A DNA stretch of 64,000 bases from Nodosilinea sp. P-1105 (GCF_012911975.1 NZ_SMDQ01000017.1:1-64000), one strand, 5' to 3'; counted from the first letter of the stretch, positions 52,081 through 62,259 are shown. A program made the numbers and translations. The notes: generated by a model not told the origin, from the sequence alone.

Positions 52081-54027
52081 ATGTCGTTACCTGCGATCGA
52101 TCAATTTCTGACCCAGGCCCCGAGCTATACCCTGGACACCCCTTTAGGCACCATTGCCCAGGACTGGCGTCATCAAGCTGTGGAAGGGCATAGCCACCTG
52201 ATTGTGGTTGATGCCCAGCGTCGTCCGATGGGATCGTTGGCCCTAGGGTGCCTATGGGCAGCGGCGACTGATGTCACGTTGGCCCATTTAGAAGCCGACC
52301 TAGAGCCGATTGTGCAGGTAACGGCCCCCCAGACGTTAGCAGAGCTTTGGCCCCTGATGACGGGGGTAAATTCCCAAGTGGTGGTGGTGGTGGATCGGGC
52401 GATGACCTATCAAGGGGTGGTGAGTGCTGATCGCCTGCTCGGTTGGGTCGCCCGTCACGCCAAAATGACAGACCAGGGGCTCGTGCCTATGTCTGCCTCG
52501 GCGGCATCGCCCCTAGCTCAGGATAATTTAGGCTGGGTGGTCGATCTGAGTCACGCGCTTAAAACCCCGATTACTACGCTACTGGGGCTGTCTACCCTGC
52601 TGTTAGATAGTCGGCTGGGGTCTTTGAGCGATCGCCAATTTCGCTATGTTGTCTTGATGCGGCAGGCAGTGCGCAAGATTATGACCTTAGTTAACCAGCT
52701 ACTTGACTGGTTACGGCTGGAATCTGACCAACTACCGCTCCATCTAGAAGCCCTTGATCTAGAGGCATTTATTACTGATCTGGTCCCGAGCTTTTTGGCG
52801 ACCAAAAGCGAGGACCTAGTGGTGGACGAGTGGCCCCAACAATTCAAGATTCACCGCCGGGTTACACCGCCGGTGGTGATGGCAGACGCTCTCCGTTTGC
52901 GCCAGGGTCTGCACTATGCCCTCGACAGCCTCATGCAGCAGGGGTTTGAGCCCCGATATCTGGAGATCGATGATTGGGGCCGATGGCTAGGCCTTACCCT
53001 AGCAGGTCAAAGCCCAGCCCCAGATCCAGCGACCCAGCCATTCCAGATGCCCCCCTCGTCAGAACCCAAACGGATTGCCCCTGATGCCCTAGATGCCCTG
53101 GGGTTGACCTTGGCTCAGCGCCTGGTTCAACTCCATGGAGGTGACCTGTGCGAATTGGCACTTCCAGACGAGAAACACCTCACCCTGCTGCTGCCCATGG
53201 CCGACCAACCGTTACCCCTAGCTCAGCCCGATCATGCGGCTACAGTGTTGGTGGGGATCGTGGGCCAGCAACCCCAGCTGATTGCCCAGGCTCACCAGGG
53301 CTTGCAGGACAGCCGCTACCGGCTGATATCTATCCCCAACCTGAGTCGTTGGACTGCTCTGCAACAACGACTGCCCCTGGCTGGGGTCATCCTCTGTGAG
53401 GTTGCCCTCCCTGTGGAGGGGGCTGTGGCTGATCAGACGATGGATCTGCCCTGGAGGTTAGGGGCTGATTGCAGACCGCAAGGGATCGTCACACTAGGAT
53501 CTGAAAACATCACCAGTTGGCACGGCATACCCGCGATGGCGCTGCCGCCCGATGGTGTTGCTTCTGGGTTAAAGGCGGCCCTAGATGATTTGATTGGGAT
53601 GACGTCTTGGCCCGCAGCGGTATCCCAGCCCCCGGGGTTAACCCTGCTGCTGTTAAGTGCCGATACCCTAGAGCGGCCCACAGATAGGCTATCCACTAAC
53701 TTGCAAGCTTGGCTGCAACATTATCACTGTCGCCTATTGCAGGTTGACAATCTCACCCAGGCCAGCGTTCTCAGCCGGGTTTGGCAACCCGATGGGATTA
53801 TTCTGCTGGGGGCGGAAACCTTAGGGGCTGACTATCTCCAAGCCTTGGCCCAATGCCCTGAGTTGGCCCCCCTCCCCCTGGTGACCTTTGCGGATGTGGC
53901 TCAGCCACCGTCGGCCTCTGATCTGGGGCTGCGGTTTGTGCCCTGTGCTCAGGTGGTGCAGCAACCGCCCCAGTTGGGAAGCCTGGCCCTAATTCGGGCA
54001 GTAGTGGCTGCCCGCCGGACAGGTTAG
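52081..54027 (+). CDS. CBS-pair, HisKA and degenerate ATPase/receiver-like protein next to kaiA
   Basis: A 648-residue soluble protein. A CBS pair (about 12-130) leads to a HisKA dimerisation domain (about 152-215) with the phospho-acceptor motif DLSHALKTPITTLLG intact. The ATP-binding domain is badly degenerate: the N-box reads DALRLRQGLHYALDSL without the key Asn, and the G1 box (DxGxG) is replaced by DDWGRWLGL. Only the last part, LGLTLAQRLVQLHGGDL, remains. Two receiver-like domains follow (about 388-515 and 525-648) without clear phospho-acceptor Asp. The organisation recalls clock input/output kinases such as CikA with a pseudo-receiver, but the ATPase half is lost. Divergent from kaiA by 262 bp. 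Confidence 0.75.
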   Translation: MSLPAIDQFLTQAPSYTLDTPLGTIAQDWRHQAVEGHSHLIVVDAQRRPMGSLALGCLWAAATDVTLAHLEADLEPIVQVTAPQTLAELWPLMTGVNSQVVVVVDRAMTYQGVVSADRLLGWVARHAKMTDQGLVPMSASAASPLAQDNLGWVVDLSHALKTPITTLLGLSTLLLDSRLGSLSDRQFRYVVLMRQAVRKIMTLVNQLLDWLRLESDQLPLHLEALDLEAFITDLVPSFLATKSEDLVVDEWPQQFKIHRRVTPPVVMADALRLRQGLHYALDSLMQQGFEPRYLEIDDWGRWLGLTLAGQSPAPDPATQPFQMPPSSEPKRIAPDALDALGLTLAQRLVQLHGGDLCELALPDEKHLTLLLPMADQPLPLAQPDHAATVLVGIVGQQPQLIAQAHQGLQDSRYRLISIPNLSRWTALQQRLPLAGVILCEVALPVEGAVADQTMDLPWRLGADCRPQGIVTLGSENITSWHGIPAMALPPDGVASGLKAALDDLIGMTSWPAAVSQPPGLTLLLLSADTLERPTDRLSTNLQAWLQHYHCRLLQVDNLTQASVLSRVWQPDGIILLGAETLGADYLQALAQCPELAPLPLVTFADVAQPPSASDLGLRFVPCAQVVQQPPQLGSLALIRAVVAARRTG

Positions 54028-54103
54028 GACCCGATAAAGAGATGATGAAAACCCAGATGGTAAGTGGACTAACTCTCAATAATTTTGGGCACATTAATGC
54101 TAA

Positions 54104-57100
54104 TTGCTCGGGTTAAGTAAGGCTCTGACTACTCCTCTCACCATGAATAACGCTGAGGCCTATGACTTGGGTCCACAAACTGCTCATCCAGTACGACTGT
54201 CCTGCTTGGCGCTGTCAGACTTAATCTGTCGCCTGACCCAGATGATAGCTAGCCCCTCAGACTGGTCAACTAGCCTAGACATGGTTGTTAAGGTAGTGGG
54301 GCAGGCCCTGGGCGCGATCGCCGGGGGAGTCTGGCACCAGCCTTGCAACCCAAGGAGTCCTGGCCCTAGCAGCGGCCTAATCTATGGCCCTCCAGCTATA
54401 CGGAACCCTGCTATCGATGATTTTATTGCCACCGCCTGGGGCCAAACCACCTGGCAGTGGTCATGGGTTGCCCCAGATGCCCCTGATGGATCTCAGCCAG
54501 GGGTCTATTCTGGTTTAACCTTGCCCCTCGATCAGCCGGAACGGTTAGCTCTGCTAGCCTGGTTTTTTACCGTTCCCCCAGACTTATCTGCCGATCGCCA
54601 GCGTCAGATCACTAAGCTTTGTGCCCACATTAACCATCTCTGGCGGCTGAAACAAACTAGCCTGGCCTTGGGGCAGCAGCAGCAGCGGTATCAAAGCCTG
54701 ATTGACGTACTGCCGGGTATTGCCTTCCAGGCTAATCCTGATGCCGATTGGTCCATGCGCTACTTAAGCGCGGGTTGTAAACCGTTGACAGGCTACGAGG
54801 CTGAGGAGCTGGTGGTGGAGAACGTTTCGCCCCCAGGGGGAGCTATCTCCTATAACCAGGTGATGCACCCAGAGGATCGGGCAACGGTGCTTGCCAGTAT
54901 TCAGCGGGCCGTTGACACCGGTGAATCCTATGGGGTGGAATATCGCATTGTCACCCGCCAGGGAGACATCAAGTGGGTTTGGGAAAAAGGGGCGGCAACG
55001 GTGGATGATCAGGGCCAAATTCAGCAGGTGGAAGGCTTTATTAGCGACATTACGTCTTTGAAGCTATCTGAAGCGGCCCTACGCCAGGTCGAGCAAACCC
55101 TCAAAGCGCGGGAAGCTTTCTTACAGTTGGTGCTGAACAGCATTCCCCATCCCGTGTTTTGGAAAGATCGCCAAAGTCGCTACCTCGGCTGTAATCAAGT
55201 GTTTGCAGAGGTGATGGGGCTGGCTGACCCGCTCGAGATTATTGGGCAGACCGATGATCAACTGCCCTATATCAGCCAGGAAGAGGCTGAATACTACCAA
55301 AACTGCGATCGCATCGTCATGCAGCGCAATCAACCAAACACCAGGGTGATCGAACTCCAGACCTATCCCCAAGGTCAGGGCTGGATCTCTTGCAGTCGCC
55401 TGCCCATGCACAATGAGCAGGGGGAGGTGATCGGGATCTTGTGTAGCTTTGAGGATGTCACCGATCACATTACCGCTCAACAGGCTCTGAAGACACGGGA
55501 GCAATACCTCAGTACCCTGGCCGAAATTCAGCGCCAGTTAATCGTTAGTCAGTGGGATTGGGATAGTAGCCAGGTGCAGCATATCTTCGCCGCCCTGGGG
55601 CGGACTTCTGGGGCCAGTCGAGTTTACTACTACGAGCTATTTAGCGACAGCGATGGCACTCCCCTGATGCGGCAACGGGTGGAATGGTCAGCCCCCGGTA
55701 TTTTACCCACCACGGCGGATAGACGCTTTCAGGCGATTCCAGTCGTGCCGCTATTTAGCGATTGGCTCAACCAAGTGAACCGCCAGGGTAGCCTCAACTG
55801 TACAGTCCATGACTTTACGGTGGCCCAGCGGCAAATTTTGGCGGCCCCGCCCAGCAATATTCAATCCATCCTGTTGCTACCCCTGATGGTCAGAGGTCAC
55901 ATGCAGGGCGTCATGGGCTTTAGCAACTGCCTCATTCCCCAACTTTGGGAACGCTCCGAAGTCGAGCTATTGCGGGTGGCCACTGCCGACATGGGCCTAG
56001 CCATCGAACGTCAGCAGGTGGAACGCTCCCTCAAACAGGCAGAGCAAAAATACCGCAGCATTTTTGAGAATGCCGTGGAAGGTATTTTTCAAAGTACGCC
56101 AGAAGGACAGTATTTGACCGTCAACCCCATGCTGGCCCGAATTTATGGCTACGACTCCCCCACGGAGTTGATCCACACCCTGGCCGACATCAACCGGCAG
56201 CTGTATGTCCAGCCTAACCGCCGTCTCGACTTCGTGAGCCAAATGCAGCAAGCCGGGTCAGTCTTGGGGTTTGAGTCCCAGGTATACCGCAAAGATGGTC
56301 AAGTTATTTGGATCTCAGAATCTGCCCGGGCTATCTACAGCGATCGCGGTGAAATTATCGCCTATGAAGGCACCGTTGAAGACATCACCGAGCGTAAACA
56401 GAGAGAAGCCGCTATCCTGCGACAGGACCTGCTATTGCAGGGGGTGGCCCAGGCCAGTCAGTGCCTGCTCACCACGGCCGACTTTAGCGACGCCATTGGC
56501 CAAGTCTTGCAGATCCTAGGGCAGGCCGCCGCTGCCGATCGCGCCTACATTTATCAGCAGCATCTCCACCCCACCACTGGGGAGCAGGCCATAAGCATGA
56601 AATATGAATGGACCCGCGATGGCATTGCGCCTAGTATCGACCAGCCCCACTGGCAAAATCAGTCGTTTAAGCAGCTAGGGATCGAGCGCTGGCACCAGGC
56701 CTTTATGACTGGCCAGTCTATCCATGGCCTGACTCGCACCTTCCCTGCCCCAGAGCAAGTCTTGCTCAAGCTCGACCATATTCTATCCATTCTGATGGTC
56801 CCCATTTTCATCGATACCCAGCTCTGGGGCTACATTGGCTTTGATGCCTGCCTCGAGCCTTGGGAATGGACCAGCAATGACGAGTCAATTTTGCGAGCTG
56901 TTGCCGCTAGTTTAGGGGGAGCCTTGAAGCGACAGCAGACAGAAGCCCAAATGTGCTACCAGGTGTATCACGACACGCTGACCAACCTACCCAACCGGGC
57001 CTTTTTTAACCGTCATCTGCCCGAGGTAATTGCCCAAGCGCACGCTACCCAACAGCTGCTGGCGGTGATGTTTTTGGATTTAGACCGCTTCAAAACCATT

Positions 57101-58261
57101 AACGATACCCTGAGTCACGCCGTGGGCGATCTATTATTGCAGCAGGTGGCCCAGCGCATTGCCACGGCCTTACGTGCAGACGACATCGTTGCCCGCTGGG
57201 GGGGGGATGAATTCACCTTAATTTTGCCGCATCTGGCCCATGCCCAAGATGCCGCTAAAATTGCCCAGCGTATTGCCGATCAGATCTCTACCCCGTTTGT
57301 GCTGCATACCCACGAATTACATGTGACTTGCAGCATTGGCATTACCCTCTTTCCCCAAGACGGCAACGACATGACAACCCTGCTGCAAAATGCTGATGCT
57401 GCCATGTACCGGGCCAAAGAGCGGGGGCGTAACAACTATCAGTTCTATACCGAAAACCTCAGTACCGAGGCTGCCCAGCGACTGAAGTTAGAGAGTTCCT
57501 TGCACCATGCCCTGGCCCGCCAAGAATTTATGCTGTACTACCAGCCCCAAATCAACGTGACCACTGGGCAGGCCGAACAGATGGAAGCGCTCTTGCGGTG
57601 GCGGCATCCTCAAATGGGGCTGATTCCCCCCTATGAATTTATCCCGCTGGCAGAAGAGAACGGCCTGATTGTGCCCATTGGTGAGTGGGTGATCCGTACC
57701 GCTTGCCACCAACTGATGGTCTGGCGGCAAGCGGGTCTTCCCTCAATTAAGGTGGCCGTGAATTTGTCGGCTCGCCAGTTGCAGCATCCTGACCTGGTCA
57801 GATTTGTGGCTCAAACCTTGAACGATACGGCACTGCCAGCCCACTGTCTAGAGCTAGAAATTACTGAAACCGCTGCCATGGCCGATGTCCAGGCCTCGAT
57901 TCAACGGCTGCAAGAGTTACGTCAGCTGGGGGTGCAAATTTCCATGGATGACTTTGGGACCGGTTACTCTTGCCTCAGCTATCTGAAGCAGTTTCCCCTG
58001 AATGGTCTCAAGATCGATCGCGCCTTTGTCAAAGACTTGACCACCGACCTGGCTGACCAGGCGATGGCCAAGGCGATTATAGCCATGGCTAAGGGGCTTA
58101 ATTTAACCGTAGTGGCCGAAGGGGTAGAAACCGAGGCGCAGCGACAGTGTCTATACGCCTTAGGCTGCACCAAAATGCAGGGGTATTTATTTGGCCGCCC
58201 CCAACCTCAAGAGGTCGCCGAAGCCTATCTGACTCAATCTAAGCCAATAGTCTGCCCTTAA
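54104..58261 (+). CDS. PAS/GAF multi-sensor diguanylate cyclase/phosphodiesterase
   Basis: Up to 1385 residues from TTG 54104; an ATG at 54143 (MNNAEAYDLG) is an equally good start. Domains in order: GAF-like N-terminus (about 30-190), PAS (195-325), PAS (335-465), GAF (470-640), PAS (645-765), GAF (770-945), GGDEF (950-1110) and EAL (1125-1375). The cyclase motif RWGGDEF is intact. The phosphodiesterase has EALLRW, DDFGTGYS and AEGVETEAQ, so both activities are plausible. It sets the level of cyclic di-GMP, probably controlling motility or biofilm. No transmembrane segment is seen. It converges on trpA. Confidence 0.95.
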   Translation: MLGLSKALTTPLTMNNAEAYDLGPQTAHPVRLSCLALSDLICRLTQMIASPSDWSTSLDMVVKVVGQALGAIAGGVWHQPCNPRSPGPSSGLIYGPPAIRNPAIDDFIATAWGQTTWQWSWVAPDAPDGSQPGVYSGLTLPLDQPERLALLAWFFTVPPDLSADRQRQITKLCAHINHLWRLKQTSLALGQQQQRYQSLIDVLPGIAFQANPDADWSMRYLSAGCKPLTGYEAEELVVENVSPPGGAISYNQVMHPEDRATVLASIQRAVDTGESYGVEYRIVTRQGDIKWVWEKGAATVDDQGQIQQVEGFISDITSLKLSEAALRQVEQTLKAREAFLQLVLNSIPHPVFWKDRQSRYLGCNQVFAEVMGLADPLEIIGQTDDQLPYISQEEAEYYQNCDRIVMQRNQPNTRVIELQTYPQGQGWISCSRLPMHNEQGEVIGILCSFEDVTDHITAQQALKTREQYLSTLAEIQRQLIVSQWDWDSSQVQHIFAALGRTSGASRVYYYELFSDSDGTPLMRQRVEWSAPGILPTTADRRFQAIPVVPLFSDWLNQVNRQGSLNCTVHDFTVAQRQILAAPPSNIQSILLLPLMVRGHMQGVMGFSNCLIPQLWERSEVELLRVATADMGLAIERQQVERSLKQAEQKYRSIFENAVEGIFQSTPEGQYLTVNPMLARIYGYDSPTELIHTLADINRQLYVQPNRRLDFVSQMQQAGSVLGFESQVYRKDGQVIWISESARAIYSDRGEIIAYEGTVEDITERKQREAAILRQDLLLQGVAQASQCLLTTADFSDAIGQVLQILGQAAAADRAYIYQQHLHPTTGEQAISMKYEWTRDGIAPSIDQPHWQNQSFKQLGIERWHQAFMTGQSIHGLTRTFPAPEQVLLKLDHILSILMVPIFIDTQLWGYIGFDACLEPWEWTSNDESILRAVAASLGGALKRQQTEAQMCYQVYHDTLTNLPNRAFFNRHLPEVIAQAHATQQLLAVMFLDLDRFKTINDTLSHAVGDLLLQQVAQRIATALRADDIVARWGGDEFTLILPHLAHAQDAAKIAQRIADQISTPFVLHTHELHVTCSIGITLFPQDGNDMTTLLQNADAAMYRAKERGRNNYQFYTENLSTEAAQRLKLESSLHHALARQEFMLYYQPQINVTTGQAEQMEALLRWRHPQMGLIPPYEFIPLAEENGLIVPIGEWVIRTACHQLMVWRQAGLPSIKVAVNLSARQLQHPDLVRFVAQTLNDTALPAHCLELEITETAAMADVQASIQRLQELRQLGVQISMDDFGTGYSCLSYLKQFPLNGLKIDRAFVKDLTTDLADQAMAKAIIAMAKGLNLTVVAEGVETEAQRQCLYALGCTKMQGYLFGRPQPQEVAEAYLTQSKPIVCP

Positions 58262-58275
58262 TTCAGCCCATCCAA

Positions 58276-59070
58276 CTACTGCAAGGCGGCTTTCAGACTC
58301 TGGCAAAATTTACCGATGGTCTGGAGTGCGGCTTCAGGCGATTCACCGGCCAACCGCTTCACAAAGGCACTCCCCACAATCACCCCGTCAGCTCCCCAGC
58401 CCCTCAGTTGTTTAGCCTGGTCAGGATCAGAGACCCCAAACCCAACCCCTACAGGTTTATCGGTGGCTTGCTTGAGGGTATCCAGCAAGTCTTTCACCCG
58501 ACCTTGCAGCTCACTGCGCATGCCCGTCACCCCTGTGACGCTAACCAGATAGATAAACCCTTGGGCCTGCTGCGCGATCGCCTGAATGCGTGCCATCGGG
58601 GATGTGGGAGCCACCAGTAAGGTGACGTCGATGGCATGGGCGGCAGCCGCTTGGAGCACAGCGTCTACCTCTTCCAGCGGCAAATCGGGCACAACTAACC
58701 CAGCTACGCCGGCGGCGGCAATATCCGCCATAAAGGTGTCGATGCCTCGGTTCAAGATCGGGTTGTAATAAGTAAATAAAATCAAAGGAGCCTGCAGCTG
58801 CGGAGCCACCGATTGGACCATCGTTAGCACCTGATCTAGGGTGACGCCCTGTTGCAGGGCCCGTGTCGCCGCCGCCTGAATAACAGGACCGTCTGCGAGG
58901 GGGTCAGAATAAGGGACCCCCAGCTCAATCAAATCAGCCCCATGGCGATCTAGCACCATCAGGGCTTTGGCCGTTGTGTCTAAATCTGGGTCTCCAGCGG
59001 TAATAAACGGAATTAGCGCACACAGTCCCTGACTTTTCAGGGTGTGAAACCGCTCAGAAACTTGGGCCAT
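58276..59070 (-). CDS. trpA: Tryptophan synthase alpha subunit
   Basis: A 264-residue TIM barrel. The catalytic Glu is in [16 protein letters not shown] (about residue 47) and the catalytic Asp in the same motif, about 11 residues later. [24 protein letters not shown] and [13 protein letters not shown] are further family signatures. It cleaves indole-3-glycerol phosphate and passes indole to TrpB. trpB is elsewhere. The gene lies downstream of DUF3007 and ndhL on the same strand, an order I recall as conserved in cyanobacteria. Confidence 0.96.
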   Translation of the reverse strand: MAQVSERFHTLKSQGLCALIPFITAGDPDLDTTAKALMVLDRHGADLIELGVPYSDPLADGPVIQAAATRALQQGVTLDQVLTMVQSVAPQLQAPLILFTYYNPILNRGIDTFMADIAAAGVAGLVVPDLPLEEVDAVLQAAAAHAIDVTLLVAPTSPMARIQAIAQQAQGFIYLVSVTGVTGMRSELQGRVKDLLDTLKQATDKPVGVGFGVSDPDQAKQLRGWGADGVIVGSAFVKRLAGESPEAALQTIGKFCQSLKAALQ

Positions 59071-59164
59071 AGCTACCGCCTTGAATCAGTCCAATACAGC
59101 ACTCTAGACCAAGACTGCCCCCGCGTCTACGGGCTGCTTCAAGCCTTCCTTTGCAGGCGGCGAG

Positions 59165-59473
59165 TCATGGGCCAGGGGAGTCAGTGCCCACATCTTTTTG
59201 CAATGCCGCCAACTCCTCAGGGCTGAGCTCATCGAGGCGTTTTTGCAGTACAGCCGTCTCATAGTCGTCTAGCTGCTGGTTAAGGGTCATGTTGTGGGTC
59301 ACCACCCTAAACAGGTAAGTCAGCAGCCAGCCCACCAAGCCCCCTACCATAACCGCCTGGCTCCAAATACCAGCGGACAGGCCATCTAGCCCCAATAACC
59401 GAAAACCTAGAAATAAGGCTCCCCCAGCTAGAAAGATACCGATGCCAATACCAATAATGTCAATTCGTCTCAC
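59165..59473 (-). CDS. DUF3007 small membrane protein
   Basis: A 102-residue protein with a GTG start. Two transmembrane helices (about 5-25 and 35-55) are followed by a charged helical tail (LNQQLDDYETAVLQKRLDEL). The pattern is that of the DUF3007 family found in cyanobacteria and plastids, where its gene lies between ndhL and trpA. Role unknown, perhaps linked to NDH-1. Confidence 0.85.
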   Translation of the reverse strand: MRRIDIIGIGIGIFLAGGALFLGFRLLGLDGLSAGIWSQAVMVGGLVGWLLTYLFRVVTHNMTLNQQLDDYETAVLQKRLDELSPEELAALQKDVGTDSPGP

Positions 59474-59523
59474 GACTGGCTTTCCCTATGTGTGATGAAT
59501 GGGCTGCCGTGCCAAGGTGCTGG

Positions 59524-59769
59524 TTAGTCTAGGTTGCGCATTTGGGGACGAAAATTTAAGAAGGGACTGAACAGCAACATGCCTGGGAAAAACGCAAATA
59601 CCAGCCCATAGAGCAGAGCCCGTTCTATCGAACCAGTCGTGTACCAGCGCCGCTTCAGGTACAGCAACAACGCTAAGGGAATAACCACGAGGTAAACCCC
59701 GGCCAAGCCCAGGTAAACAGCCCCGGTCAGTAGAATGTCTGTGGAAATTGCCAGGTTAGAGAGTGCCAT
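59524..59769 (-). CDS. ndhL: NAD(P)H-quinone oxidoreductase subunit L
   Basis: About 81 residues from the ATG at 59769 ([10 protein letters not shown]). The open frame extends upstream to 59910, but only the shorter form matches NdhL, with [40 protein letters not shown] and the end [10 protein letters not shown]. It is a two-helix subunit that anchors the hydrophilic arm of the thylakoid NDH-1 complex, used in cyclic electron flow and CO2 uptake. Confidence 0.92.
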   Translation of the reverse strand: MALSNLAISTDILLTGAVYLGLAGVYLVVIPLALLLYLKRRWYTTGSIERALLYGLVFAFFPGMLLFSPFLNFRPQMRNLD

Positions 59770-59908
59770 AGGGGTAATCAGTGAATACAGCCTTGGCTTT
59801 ATTGTAAAGCGCTGCTGCGATTCTAAAGGATTTCCTCGGGGAAGGTGGGGAAGCACTGAGTCTCGGCTGGCAAGAATGACCACCTTGGTTGAGGTGTCGG
59901 GGGTCGCC

Positions 59909-59945
59909 ATCCCCTCTTGGGAGGGGCAGGGGTGGGTTATTCGGG
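59909..59945. repeat. GC-rich repeat (CCCCTCTTGGGAGG type)
   Basis: It carries CCCCTCTTGGGAGGGG and CAGGGGTGGGTT, like the elements at 13004-13087 and 24069-24132. Confidence 0.4.
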
Positions 59946-60123
59946 TGTTAGGTGTCGGGTGTCGAGTGTGGTCATTGGGGAGATTATTTTCCAGACGCGG
60001 GCTTATGCCGTCGTGTTCTGGGCTTCAAAGATCAGTAGGGAAGTCGACGAAATGGTTGCAATCGCCCCCAGTTGGTGGTGGAATAATAGTCTACCTACTG
60101 CAACCCTTAGGGGGCAGTAGTGG

Positions 60124-60207
60124 GGGGGCGTGGCGGAATGGTAGACGCTACGGACTTAAAATCCGTTGACCTTAACGGTCGTGAGGGTTCAAGTCCCTCC
60201 GCCCCCA
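60124..60207 (+). tRNA. trnL-UAA: tRNA-Leu (UAA), intron-less
   Basis: An 84-nt type II tRNA. The acceptor stem is GGGGGCG with CGCCCCC and discriminator A. The anticodon arm is ACGGA-CTTAAAA-TCCGT with anticodon UAA, there is a long variable arm, and the T arm is GAGGG-TTCAAGT-CCCTC. The CCA end is not encoded. The group I intron found at this anticodon in many cyanobacteria is absent: the loop is contiguous. Confidence 0.97.
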
Positions 60208-60209
60208 TT

Positions 60210-60904
60210 GTGTTCTTCAGGTTCTAAGCGCACCAGTCCAGTTGTAGCTGTTGTTGCCCTGATCGGTACAGTTTGCCCGTAGGAGCTGAGGGCGTTAAGC
60301 ATAAATCGACAGATCGGTGGATCGTGTTATTAATTGTTGGACTGTAGTAAACTTCTTCGTATATCCCTGTAGATTTTAATACTCCCTGTCAGACGAGGGC
60401 GAGCCACGCTGCCCGATCTGGCATTGAGTTCTCGTTTGTCCTGAACCTGATCCTAGACAACGGGATGGAGCCGCTATGTCTAAAGCCTTTCGAGGGCGTG
60501 CAGTAGTCGTTCGTCAGTTGCCGTTCGTCAGTTTTCGTGAGCTGTAGAACATCAGCAAAAACTACTGCTTTCCGTTCAATGCTAAATAACTTGTGTAAAA
60601 TAACACAAGCGGTTTCTTGTGTTTACTGAGATTAGAGGAAGCGTCGAGGGAATATTTTAGAGCAGGGTGCTTCACCACGTCATGTGGTCGAGGCTCGTCA
60701 AGGCTCAGGTATTGTCGATAGCCTACTTTAGGATGCTCCAGCGATGATGGTATCCATGCGATTGCTCTAATCAGGGAAACCTGGTCAGGGGCAATATCCA
60801 TGCCATGGATGTTCGCGTTGGTGGAAAACAATTCTAAGCTGACTTGACAGCTTAGGGCCTTGCTATCCACAGGGTTGTCCTGTTGATATCTACTGCTGAT
60901 ATCT
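60210..60904. other. Intergenic region after tRNA-Leu
   Basis: About 695 bp. A minus-strand frame at 60562-60870 (102 codons) has no family features and an odd composition, so I do not call it. A TCGTTCGTCAGTT/CCGTTCGTCAGTT direct repeat lies at 60505-60535. No RNA gene was recognised. Confidence 0.4.
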
Positions 60905-62257
60905 ATGAAAACTGTGCTTACTCATCAGCGTTTAATGGAATCGAGTGAACCAACGTTTCAAGCTGGGCTAACCCTGTATCAGGCTCAGCAGATAATTTAC
61001 GACTTTTTGCTGGAAATTGTTAAGTTCTGGCCTCCAGAAGATGTGCTGGACGAGTTTCGGCATCTCTTTATTCAACACAATGACTCCGTCAGTTCTCAAA
61101 CGCTGCCGGCCCTGCATGTCATTTTGTTTGCCAACGATGAAATCGAGTTCCGCTACACGATCAAACGCTGTTGCTACATTCTGATTAATAACTGGGAGCT
61201 AGCCCGTCATTTTGACTATATTCAGCACTTGGTTGATTTATTTGAGGATCCGCTCTTGCAGCGGCGTACCCTGTCTCCCACCCTAAAGCGGCTGCGGGTT
61301 TGGCTGAATAATTTTATTAATAGTCAAGATTTCCAAGAGTTGCGGCTGTTTGCGGCCCGATTGGCAGAAGATCGCACGATCAATCGTCCTGGGGAGTGGG
61401 TCTCTCGCTATACGTCTTATCTGTTGGCGCCCCAATACATCGACGAGTCAAACCCGCTGGAACAACGGCAGGCCGCCCGCGCCCTGTCCCAGCGGTTAAA
61501 AGCTCAGTATAAGTTTAATCTGGCGTTGTACACTGCCCATGGCCACTCTAACCAGGGCGATCGCACCGCCCACAACCCCACCGACTTAGGCGATAATGCC
61601 CTGCAGCTAATCAAAGCGATTGTGGCTAAGCGCGGTGAGTACAGCTATCGCAATTTGGCCCGGTTGTTCCTAGAGCAGACCCAAGGTACCACCTATGCCA
61701 GCTTTAAGACCAGCTTGCCTCGGTACTTGCTCTACACCGTTAGCAGTAACCCGATTGCTAAGCAGCTGCACGACCAGTTGGCAACAAGGCTAGCTGACCT
61801 TTACAGCGAATTTGACGATGACCCGGTGGATAGTTCTCTGCGGTTGCGCACTAGCAATCGCGTCATCGATTACCTTATGACCGAGAACCGAGAAGAACCC
61901 TCACCGCTTTTTTCCCTGGTACTGTCCCAGGGGAATGCCCTTACCCTGGCGATCCTGCTATTAAAGCTAGTATTGATTTCTCGGCAGTCCCACCCCTATC
62001 TAGAGGTGAGAATTGCCGACCTCCTGCGCTATTACGAACGATTCCCCCGCCATCAGTGTCAGTGGGTGATCAACTTTTTAGAGGTGTTTCAGGTGACTTT
62101 TGCCATCTATGCCGAAGATATTGAATATAACCTGGTCAAAGTGAGCACTGATCCCACCACCCTGGAGGGAGATGACCTGGAAACCTGCCGTATTTTCTCC
62201 CAACTCCTTTCCGAATCTCCCATACCCGGCCAAGCTGATGAAGACCTCTCCGATTAA
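60905..62257 (+). CDS. Conserved cyanobacterial protein of unknown function
   Basis: A 450-residue soluble, mainly helical protein without signal peptide or membrane helices. It starts MKTVLTHQRLMESS, has a cysteine pair in YTIKRCCYILINNWELARH and a conserved-looking segment LRRYLLY-type in KTSLPRYLLYTVSSNP. The composition and length agree with a protein family that I believe is widespread in cyanobacteria, but I cannot name it. It ends two bases before the convergent larC stop codon. Function is unknown. Confidence 0.7.
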   Translation: MKTVLTHQRLMESSEPTFQAGLTLYQAQQIIYDFLLEIVKFWPPEDVLDEFRHLFIQHNDSVSSQTLPALHVILFANDEIEFRYTIKRCCYILINNWELARHFDYIQHLVDLFEDPLLQRRTLSPTLKRLRVWLNNFINSQDFQELRLFAARLAEDRTINRPGEWVSRYTSYLLAPQYIDESNPLEQRQAARALSQRLKAQYKFNLALYTAHGHSNQGDRTAHNPTDLGDNALQLIKAIVAKRGEYSYRNLARLFLEQTQGTTYASFKTSLPRYLLYTVSSNPIAKQLHDQLATRLADLYSEFDDDPVDSSLRLRTSNRVIDYLMTENREEPSPLFSLVLSQGNALTLAILLLKLVLISRQSHPYLEVRIADLLRYYERFPRHQCQWVINFLEVFQVTFAIYAEDIEYNLVKVSTDPTTLEGDDLETCRIFSQLLSESPIPGQADEDLSD

Positions 62258-62259
62258 CG

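Noticed and set aside
59770-59910. Longer start for ndhL
   Set aside because: The added residues are not part of NdhL and the region overlaps a repeat element.
60562-60870. A 102-codon minus-strand frame after tRNA-Leu
   Set aside because: No Shine-Dalgarno, no family features, no supporting context.
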